A DNA stretch of 64,000 nt from NCBI GenBank assembly GCA_964579505.1, contig CAZOGC010000006.1:86170-150169 (forward strand), read 5' to 3'. Made by a program: the position numbers and the translations under genes. Within the stretch, counting starts at the first letter, position 1, and the number at the start of each line of letters is the position of its first letter. The notes under the pieces are model-generated. The model was not told the origin of the DNA, did not search any database, and worked only from the letters and a program-made list of their open reading frames with translations. Below are positions 58,334 to 64,000 of this stretch, piece by piece. Source of the stretch: JAJYSO01 sp964579505. GTDB lineage: Bacteria > Bacteroidota > Bacteroidia > Flavobacteriales > Flavobacteriaceae.

Positions 58334-59494
58334 ATGGAAAACTTTAAAATGGTGGCTAAAACCTTTGCCGGGTTAGAAGAATTGTTGGCCAAAGAATTGC
58401 GAAAACTTGGGGCGGGTGATGTAGAAATAGGAAGGAGAAGCGTAAGCTTTTATGGTGATAAAGGGTTTATGTATAAAGCCAATTTGGCGTTGCGCACAGC
58501 CTTGCGTGTTTTAAAACCTATAGCAGCGTTTACGGTAGACTCTGAAGAAGACTTTTACCGTAAAATTTACGCGATAAAATGGGATACCTATTTTGACGAA
58601 AACGGCTCTTTTGCTATTGATTCTACCGTACATTCCGATAAATTTAGACACAGTCAATATGTAACCTTAAAGGCCAAAGACGCTATTGTTGATTTGTTTC
58701 GTAACCGAACCGGGAAGCGCCCCAATATAGACCTTAACCAACCGCAGGTGCGCATTAATATTCGTATTCACAGTAATCAATGTACGGTTTCTTTAGACAG
58801 CTCAGGCGACTCTCTACACAAACGCGGTTACCGAACAGCCACCGGAAAAGCGCCTATTAACGAGGTCTTGGCGGCCGGTATGTTGTTACACGCAGGCTGG
58901 GATGGGTTGTTTGATTTTCTAGACCCTATGTGTGGTAGTGGCACCTTGTTAATTGAAGCGGCAATGATTGCTTGTCAAATTCCACCGAATATTAACCGAT
59001 CGGCATTTGGGTTTGAACGTTGGAAAGACTGGGATCCGGATTTGTATGCAGTTATTCACGCGGCGCAGCTTCGCAAAATACGTGGGTTTGAACATAAAAT
59101 GATAGGATACGATATTTCTCCGGCTATGGTAACCTTGGCTAAAGAAAACATAGCCAATGCCAACCTAGCGGATTTTATTGAAGTTTATAAAGCCGATTTT
59201 TTTGCTTCAGAAAAATTCACGGATAAACACCTGTATATGGTTTTTAATCCGCCTTATGGCGAGCGATTAGCCGTAGATATTCCTCATTTTTATCAAAAAA
59301 TAGGAGACACCTTAAAACAGCATTATCCGGGAACAGAAGCTTGGTTTATTACTTCAGAAAGGGAGGCCATGAAAAATGTAGGGTTGCACACTTCTCGAAA
59401 GATAAAATTGTTTAACGGTCCGCTAGAAGCGCGTTTATTGCAGTACAAAATTTATGAAGGCTCTAAAAAACGCAAGCGTATAAAGCGTTCTTAA
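58334..59494 (+). CDS. THUMP-domain rRNA (guanine-N2-)-methyltransferase (RlmL N-terminal-like)
   Basis: 386 residues. N-terminal THUMP RNA-binding domain (~45-155), then a class I SAM methyltransferase: SAM-binding DFLDPMCGSGTLLIEAA (~195-211), acidic strand YDISPAMVTLAKEN, and the catalytic NPPYGERL typical of N2-guanine methyltransferases. The family member E. coli RlmL methylates G2445 of 23S rRNA, although that protein has a second domain (RlmK) missing here. Ends in a basic tail (GSKKRKRIKRS). Convergent with the next gene, 5 bases apart. Confidence 0.93.
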   Translation: MENFKMVAKTFAGLEELLAKELRKLGAGDVEIGRRSVSFYGDKGFMYKANLALRTALRVLKPIAAFTVDSEEDFYRKIYAIKWDTYFDENGSFAIDSTVHSDKFRHSQYVTLKAKDAIVDLFRNRTGKRPNIDLNQPQVRINIRIHSNQCTVSLDSSGDSLHKRGYRTATGKAPINEVLAAGMLLHAGWDGLFDFLDPMCGSGTLLIEAAMIACQIPPNINRSAFGFERWKDWDPDLYAVIHAAQLRKIRGFEHKMIGYDISPAMVTLAKENIANANLADFIEVYKADFFASEKFTDKHLYMVFNPPYGERLAVDIPHFYQKIGDTLKQHYPGTEAWFITSEREAMKNVGLHTSRKIKLFNGPLEARLLQYKIYEGSKKRKRIKRS

Positions 59495-59499
59495 AACCG

Positions 59500-60351
59500 C
59501 TATAACATTCCTAAGTTGATGATTTCTTGTTTGGTTAGATACCGGTAACGGCCTCTCGACAAATTTTTCTTGGTCAATTCGCCATAGGTCATACGGTCTA
59601 AATCTTTAATTTCGTACCCAATTTTTTTAAAAAGTTTGGGAACTACCTTAGGCTGGGTTGAGGTGATTTCTATCCCGATATGACGCTTGGTTTTTCCTTC
59701 TACATAATCTACCGCACGTGGTTTTATAAGCGTGTCTTTTAAGTAGATGCCTTCACGAAGTGTTGCTAAGTCTTCGTTTTTTAGGTTGCGGGTTAGCTCT
59801 ACCTGAAAAATTTGTCGAATACCTACTCGTGCTAATCGTTTTTTGAGGGTGCCGTCATTGGTAAAAAAGAGCAGCCCTTTAGCGCTGGTTTCCATTTTTC
59901 CTACAGGGGTAATCCGACTTTTAGAGGCGCCGGAGACCAAATCCATTACGGTTCGGTTATTGGCTTCAATTTTTCCGGTAACGTAAAACCCGGCGGGTTT
60001 ATTCAGTAAGATGTATTCTTTTTTCTCGGGGTTAAGGCGTCTTCCGTCAAATTTTACTTCGTCAGTCAACTTTACTTTAAACCCCATTTCGGTTACCACT
60101 TTTCCGTTTACGGTTACGTTTCCGGAGGCAATATAAATATCGGCATCGCGACGAGAACACACCCCTGAGTTAGCCATGTATTTGTTGAGACGCATACCGG
60201 CATTAGGGTCTTTAACCTGTTTGTCGATGGCTACTCGTTTGGGTTTAGCTTTTTTAAAAGCAGGTTTAGCAGCCGGTTTATGAGCGCTTTTAACTCCTTT
60301 GTGAGTGCTTTTTTTACGATTTCTATTTTCGTGTGAAGGTCTTTTGGCCAT
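59500..60351 (-). CDS. RsuA/RluB/RluF-type pseudouridine synthase with altered active-site motif
   Basis: 283 residues: a basic N-terminal extension (~1-50), an S4 RNA-binding domain (MRLNKYMANSGVCSRRDAD, ~53-95) and a pseudouridine synthase fold. Where the family has G-R-L-D-x-x-T-x-G-L-L, this protein reads G-K-M-E-T-S-A-K-G-L-L, so the invariant catalytic Asp is Glu154 and the preceding Arg is Lys. The following LLFFTNDG and the C-terminal helix KLFKKIGYEI are intact. It may be inactive, or an RNA-binding assembly factor, or use Glu. A -7 box lies just upstream. Confidence 0.88.
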   Translation of the reverse strand: MAKRPSHENRNRKKSTHKGVKSAHKPAAKPAFKKAKPKRVAIDKQVKDPNAGMRLNKYMANSGVCSRRDADIYIASGNVTVNGKVVTEMGFKVKLTDEVKFDGRRLNPEKKEYILLNKPAGFYVTGKIEANNRTVMDLVSGASKSRITPVGKMETSAKGLLFFTNDGTLKKRLARVGIRQIFQVELTRNLKNEDLATLREGIYLKDTLIKPRAVDYVEGKTKRHIGIEITSTQPKVVPKLFKKIGYEIKDLDRMTYGELTKKNLSRGRYRYLTKQEIINLGML

Positions 60352-60367
60352 GGGTCAAAAATTTTTG

Positions 60368-60375
60368 CAAAGATA
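60368..60375 (-). promoter_or_regulatory. -7 box TATCTTTG of the pseudouridine synthase gene
   Basis: Exact TAnnTTTG on the minus strand, 16 bases upstream of the start codon. Confidence 0.5.
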
Positions 60376-60437
60376 CAGATAAGCAAATGGCTTTAAGCGA
60401 TTTGTAGCTCAATTTCTTGGTAAAATGTAAAAAAATT

Positions 60438-60896
60438 TTAAAAAGGTTTGGTTACCATTAAAACAATGATAATGAGGAAGAGTAAGTTTTCAATGCGTTC
60501 GTAAAAAAATAATTTACGCGCCAAGTGTTGGTATTCTTCCGGAATTTCTTCTGAAGTGTGTTTTTTAAGGAGTTTTTTAATGGGTTTTGAACATGGCGAA
60601 AGAATAAGCGGGCCAAACCCTAAGGCAATTAAGAACAAAACAAGGCTGGTAACATACCACCCCATATGAAAGAGGTATGGGCGCATAAACCCCATAACGA
60701 GTCCGGATAGGATTAAAAGTGAACCGCCTACAATTACAAAATTGTGCAATCGGTTGCGAATAAAGTAAGCATGTTTTAGCTCGGTCATGTTGGTAGCTCG
60801 ATTTACGACATAAATCATCACAAATCCCGGTCCCATTCCTAAAATAGCAGAAAAGATATGCACGAGTAAAACAAAAGTATACAACGTAAATGCCAT
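60438..60896 (-). CDS. DUF2269-type integral membrane protein
   Basis: 152 residues with four membrane helices (LYTFVLLVHIFSAILGMGPGFV, FVIVGGSLLILSGLVMGF, WYVTSLVLFLIALGFGPLIL and FLIIIVLMV). The HIFSAILGMGPGF start is typical of the DUF2269/predicted integral membrane family. Conserved His in the first helix suggests possible metal or haem contact, but the function is unknown. A -7 box and a long hairpin lie upstream. Confidence 0.8.
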   Translation of the reverse strand: MAFTLYTFVLLVHIFSAILGMGPGFVMIYVVNRATNMTELKHAYFIRNRLHNFVIVGGSLLILSGLVMGFMRPYLFHMGWYVTSLVLFLIALGFGPLILSPCSKPIKKLLKKHTSEEIPEEYQHLARKLFFYERIENLLFLIIIVLMVTKPF

Positions 60897-60944
60897 GCGT
60901 TACACTTTAAAAAACGCTCTTTGTAAGAACGTTTTCTCCGGATG

Positions 60945-60952
60945 CAAAAATA
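60945..60952 (-). promoter_or_regulatory. -7 box TATTTTTG of the DUF2269 gene
   Basis: Exact TAnnTTTG on the minus strand. It overlaps the last bases of the hairpin arm at 60947-60960. Confidence 0.45.
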
Positions 60953-60995
60953 AGCACTCAGTCCCTATTTTTAGGTATAAATGAGTGCTTATTTT
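60947..60995 (-). terminator. Long perfect hairpin, probable terminator of the ChaN-like gene
   Basis: 14-bp arms (AAAATAAGCACTCA at 60947-60960 and its complement at 60982-60995), 21-base loop, followed on the minus strand by TTTTTG. It lies downstream of the ChaN-like gene and also has A/T-rich ends in the plus direction. Confidence 0.6.
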
Positions 60996-61007
60996 AGGTA
61001 TGTATGT

Positions 61008-61102
61008 TGTCAAAGTGAGTTTACCTGCCTATGGTGGTAGGCTTGTCGAACTTGCATATTTTACTATAATAGACGCTTCGACACAGGCTCAGCGTGACAA
61101 AA
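61008..61102. repeat. Palindromic intergenic repeat, copy 1
   Basis: Contains CTTCGACACAGGCTCAGCG (61076-61094), GGCTTGTCGAA (61040-61050) and the short hairpin GCCTA/TAGGC, bounded by TTGTCA-like and TGACAA-like ends. It is the reverse complement of the core of the copy at 63073. Such TGTCACGC-GAGC-TGTCGAAG elements are common dispersed repeats in bacteria. Confidence 0.6.
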
Positions 61103-61168
61103 TGTATTCTTTTTAAGCATCAAAACGAATATTTGATAACAAAATTTACAAGCCTCTCTTGATTATTT

Positions 61169-62065
61169 TTAATAGGTTTTGGTCATATCTGCCGGTACCA
61201 CAATGGTAAATTCGGTAGGTACGTAATCTTTGGAGGGTAGTGGTAGTTGATTGCTTTTAGCTTGTGCGGTAGTAATTACAGCTACTTTTAATCGTTTTTT
61301 GTGTTTTTTGAGATACCAATAGATACCGCCGTATTTTTTGCTGTGATAATTGCCATTAAAGTGAAGAAACAGTCGTTTTTTCTTAAAAAACAAGAACCCC
61401 TTTTTTTCTACCGTAAGAATAGAGGCCGCCATGGTGGCATCTTTTACTGCCTGGGCGGCAATAAAATTGTGAAGCTTATCACCAGAAGTATGTTTTTTGA
61501 GGATGGCTACCATCTCGCTATAACCCGGTGTGGCCATATCTACCGTAATGGGCATGTGCGCCATGTACTTTTCTTCTTTTTTAGAGAGATGCAACAACGT
61601 GTCTAAGCCTTTTCTGGCAACGTATTGTGCGTAACGACGTGGAATATTGGTGGCAATAAAATTTAGGTCATGTTTTTTGGCAAAATCAACTAGAGGGCGA
61701 TAGTCTGTTTTGTAGTTAGGCCACAGACGAGCCTCTTCTTGCAGTTGTTTGTCATCAATTTTTCCGGAGAGGTACTTGTCTAAGGCTTCTTGGTTGTCGC
61801 GTTCAAACATTTCAGCGCCTAAAACCAGTTTATTGCCTTTGTGTTGATACAGGGCTTTTTCGGTTTGAAGTTCGAGCCAATGTATGATAGCGTTGTTGTG
61901 ATATTCGCCAAACAGCACCACATCATATTGGCTAAGAGAATTTATCATCTGCCCAAAGTTGACGGGCTGCCCGGCTTTGTTGTAAATCTGATAGGCTTTT
62001 AGTGTTTGGGCTTTTGTAAGCGAAAAACACAGGCAGCAAAGAGTGATTAAAAATATCTTTTTCAT
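61169..62065 (-). CDS. ChaN-family exported protein (predicted haem-binding)
   Basis: 298 residues with signal peptide (MKKIFLITLCCLCFSLTKAQ). The ChaN/EreA-like fold is shown by VVLFGEYHNNAIIHWLELQ, LGAEMFERDNQEALDKYLSG and ATNIPRRYAQYVARKGLDTL, with the conserved Glu-x-x-Asn and His residues around the binding cleft. In other bacteria ChaN is a lipoprotein that binds haem and belongs to iron acquisition. Here it is followed by a hairpin and lies 36 bases after the DUF808 gene. Confidence 0.88.
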   Translation of the reverse strand: MKKIFLITLCCLCFSLTKAQTLKAYQIYNKAGQPVNFGQMINSLSQYDVVLFGEYHNNAIIHWLELQTEKALYQHKGNKLVLGAEMFERDNQEALDKYLSGKIDDKQLQEEARLWPNYKTDYRPLVDFAKKHDLNFIATNIPRRYAQYVARKGLDTLLHLSKKEEKYMAHMPITVDMATPGYSEMVAILKKHTSGDKLHNFIAAQAVKDATMAASILTVEKKGFLFFKKKRLFLHFNGNYHSKKYGGIYWYLKKHKKRLKVAVITTAQAKSNQLPLPSKDYVPTEFTIVVPADMTKTY

Positions 62066-62101
62066 GGGTGTAGAGTAAGAAGAGTAAATATATGTAAAGG
62101 T

Positions 62102-62974
62102 TTATGTAGTTGTTTTTTTTGATGAGTGAAACAATTTTTTACCCCCTTCAATCAGCAGAAAGGCAAGGCTTCCGATAATGAGTCCGAGTATAAAAGCCGA
62201 AATTATAAAAGGGATAGCGTGTAAAAGATGATGTAGATAAGGAATATTGTGCAAGAATAGTCCACCAGCCACTTCTAGCAAGGCAAAGGTACCCACTACG
62301 CTTAGTATTTTGACAATAACCGGCAACGCTTTTACCAATAACTGCCCCAGGGTGTTTAAAAAACCTTTTTCATGTGCTTTTTGTATGAGTTTATATCCGA
62401 GGTCATCCATGCGTACAATAAGTGCTACAAACCCATAAACCCCTACGGTGGCCAAAATAGAGATTAAGAGAACGGTAATTATACGGACACTCAGGGGTTT
62501 GTCTAAGACCGTAGAGAGGGCAATGATAACAATTTCGAGTGATAGGATAAAATCGGTACGAACGGCTGATTTTACTTTTTGGGCTTCTGTGGGAAGGTGT
62601 TGGTTTTCTGTTGGCGTAGGAGCTTCCGTTTCTTTATGGCGATGAAATAAAAATTCAATCACCTTCTCGGCTCCTTCAAAAGCTAAATATACGCCACCAA
62701 TCATCAAAATAATGGTGATGGCGGTTGGTAAATACACATTCAACAAGAAAATGATAGGGATGATGATGGCTTTGTTGAGGAGTGACCCTTTGGTGATTTT
62801 CCACAATACCGGAATTTCGCGTGAGGAGACAAACCCGGTAGATTTTTCAGCATTTACAGCTAAGTCATCGCCTAAAATACCCATGGTTTTTTGGGAGGCT
62901 ACTTTAGTGGCAGTAGCCACATCATCCATCAGTGTGCTGATATCGTCTAAAACGGTAAAAATGCCTGAAGCCAT
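62102..62974 (-). CDS. DUF808 (YedI-like) membrane protein
   Basis: 290 residues with about six membrane helices. The N-terminus ASGIFTVLDDISTLMDDVA and the region TKVASQKTMGILGDDLAVN with FVSSREIPVLWKITKGSL are the signature of the DUF808 family. Function unknown in all members. Probably cotranscribed with the ChaN-like gene. Confidence 0.92.
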   Translation of the reverse strand: MASGIFTVLDDISTLMDDVATATKVASQKTMGILGDDLAVNAEKSTGFVSSREIPVLWKITKGSLLNKAIIIPIIFLLNVYLPTAITIILMIGGVYLAFEGAEKVIEFLFHRHKETEAPTPTENQHLPTEAQKVKSAVRTDFILSLEIVIIALSTVLDKPLSVRIITVLLISILATVGVYGFVALIVRMDDLGYKLIQKAHEKGFLNTLGQLLVKALPVIVKILSVVGTFALLEVAGGLFLHNIPYLHHLLHAIPFIISAFILGLIIGSLAFLLIEGGKKLFHSSKKTTT

Positions 62975-62992
62975 AGTGTTGGATTAACGCTA

Positions 62993-63000
62993 CAAAAATA
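62993..63000 (-). promoter_or_regulatory. -7 box TATTTTTG of the DUF808 gene
   Basis: Exact TAnnTTTG on the minus strand, 18 bases upstream of the start codon. Confidence 0.45.
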
Positions 63001-63072
63001 TCTAATTAATTGAGATAACCTGAAATAGAATAGTACATAAGAAAAAAATGTCTTTATGAATATCATGATGTT

Positions 63073-63142
63073 TGTCACGCAGAGCTTGTCGAAGTGTGAC
63101 GGGGATGAACAAAACGATTCCTCGACAAGCTCGGAATGACGG
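63073..63142. repeat. Palindromic intergenic repeat, copy 2
   Basis: TGTCACGCAGAGCTTGTCGA (63073-63092) followed by an inverted copy: GAGCTTGTCGA (63082-63092) pairs with TCGACAAGCTC (63122-63132), 11 perfect bases. It is in the opposite orientation to the copy at 61008 and encloses the ChaN/DUF808 pair between the two. Confidence 0.7.
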
Positions 63143-63533
63143 CCGAATGATAGGACTACGCTCCCTTGCCAAGCTGGTAAACCATTACAGGCATTTTAAA
63201 AAATATAAAAACGTTTTGTTATTTAACTTTTATTTTATATATTCAGACATTGTTTGATCTTCGAATTTTTAAGGAAAGCAACTAAAAGCCTATACTGCTC
63301 ATACTATATAATTAAGAAAAAAGTGGGTTGTATTAAATGGGGGATAGTAAAAAAATCTGTTAAGGTATTGGGGGCCCTACAGATGGCTCAAATAATATAC
63401 TTGCGCATGCTTTTTTCCACCGCCTAACATTAACCGTGCAAAAAAACATAAACATTAATAGTCTAAATAATGGTATATTCATCTCAAGAGCAACTATAAA
63501 CAACAAAGTATTGACAACTAAAATATTAAAACA

Positions 63534-63935
63534 ATGAGAACTATCAAAACAATAACTTTAGTTTTAAGTGTATTATTATCGCTCACAGGTTGTAGTCATG
63601 ATGATACAAATATTCAAGAAAATAATTTATTGGGAACATGGAAACTAATTGAAACTTATGGAAGTGATGGAGGAAGTAACCCTCAATGGACAACTGTAAG
63701 TAACGGATATACATATACGTTTGGTGATGATGGTACTCTAATTTCAGATAGGTTTACCTGTAATGGTAGTTACACTTTATTATCACAAAATCAAGTGAAG
63801 ATTTCCTTTGATTGTACCGACAGTCAATTTAATTTGGTGTATAACTTTACATTTAAAAATCAGAATTTAATACTCATACCTGACTTATTAAATTGCGTCG
63901 AAGGATGCGGTGAAAAATATAAAAAAATTGAATAA
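63534..63935 (+). CDS. Lipocalin-like lipoprotein
   Basis: 133 residues with a lipoprotein signal and Cys20 (LLSLTGCSHDD). The mature part opens with NNLLGTWKLIETYG, the entry motif of small Bacteroidota lipocalin-like domains, followed by antiparallel strands (GYTYTFGDDGTLISD, FNLVYNFTFKNQNLIL). Four Cys residues (in FTCNGS, DCTD, NCVEGCG) may form disulphides. Ligand unknown. Stand-alone; the window ends just after it. Confidence 0.85.
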   Translation: MRTIKTITLVLSVLLSLTGCSHDDTNIQENNLLGTWKLIETYGSDGGSNPQWTTVSNGYTYTFGDDGTLISDRFTCNGSYTLLSQNQVKISFDCTDSQFNLVYNFTFKNQNLILIPDLLNCVEGCGEKYKKIE

Positions 63936-64000
63936 AAACTATTTGCAACATGAACTGTGTAAAAAACCAAATAAATTAAGCTAAAAAACTACGGTAATTT

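Larger units (their letters stand above)
62975..63533. other. Intergenic stretch between DUF808 and the lipocalin-like gene
   Basis: 559 bases without a credible gene. It holds the DUF808 promoter and the repeat described at 63073; the remainder (63143-63533) is A+T-rich with no clear structure. TATTGACAAC near 63508 could be part of the promoter of the downstream lipoprotein gene. Confidence 0.5.

Noticed and set aside
63072..63257. 61-residue open frame over the palindromic repeat
   Set aside because: It lies on the repeat element, has unusual composition and no signal or family features; a chance frame.

Overview
This 64 kb window is chromosomal DNA from a member of the Bacteroidota, almost certainly a Flavobacteriia/Flavobacteriaceae-type organism. 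The evidence is a complete SusC/SusD-type starch locus, a type IX secretion (T9SS) sorting domain on a secreted amylase, four GLPGLI-family proteins, an ExbB-ExbD-ExbD-TonB operon, A+T-rich intergenic DNA, and many -7 boxes of the Bacteroidota type TAnnTTTG. I see no rRNA, tRNA, CRISPR array, insertion sequence or prophage; apart from a few short intergenic repeats the DNA looks like stable core and niche genome.

Layout. (1) 1-6.8 kb: the end of an AraC-type regulator, then a minus-strand operon reading SGNH hydrolase, GH3 beta-glucosidase, zinc alcohol dehydrogenase and esterase, divergent from a starch-binding-domain/esterase fusion. A striking TGTACA inverted repeat lies in the divergent promoter region. 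(2) 6.8-25.5 kb: a maltodextrin/starch utilization locus. A plus-strand arm (SusC, SusD, SusE-like, T9SS-exported GH13 amylase) and a minus-strand arm (MFS sugar transporter, beta-phosphoglucomutase, GH65 maltose phosphorylase, GH97 alpha-glucosidase, GH13 neopullulanase-like enzyme) flank a LacI-family regulator; a perfect 16-bp LacI-type palindrome lies before susC. Together they give surface cleavage, TonB-driven uptake, periplasmic trimming to maltose/glucose, import, and phosphorolysis. (3) 25.7-34.8 kb: dnaK with a possible sigma-54-like promoter, then exbB-exbD-exbD-tonB, a small membrane protein, a PstS-like lipoprotein, a TPR protein and an OmpH/Skp-like lipoprotein. (4) 34.9-41.2 kb: a GbsR/MarR-type regulator with a candidate operator inside its own promoter and a tripartite RND efflux system. 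(5) 41.3-48.3 kb, minus strand: a very large predicted outer-membrane protein, QueD, and a hypothetical/deoxynucleoside kinase/fatty acid hydroxylase operon, then a ZIP metal transporter. (6) 48.3-58.2 kb: a gene-free stretch with a candidate pseudoknotted RNA, then a plus-strand cluster of BlaI-type repressor, M56 (BlaR1-like) membrane protease with three copies of an unidentified C-terminal repeat, a TonB-receptor-like outer membrane protein, and four tandem GLPGLI proteins. (7) 58.3-64 kb: an rRNA methyltransferase, a pseudouridine synthase lacking the catalytic Asp, DUF2269, ChaN-like, DUF808 and a small lipocalin-like lipoprotein, with palindromic intergenic repeats in opposite orientation around the ChaN/DUF808 pair.

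The best candidate for an undescribed system is the BlaI-M56-receptor-GLPGLI(x4) cluster: it has the architecture of a signal-transducing protease/repressor switch, no beta-lactamase, and outputs that are secreted or envelope proteins of unknown function. Second are the structured RNA candidate just upstream of it and the pseudouridine synthase with an altered active site. All function calls are by reading motifs and gene context; no database search was possible.
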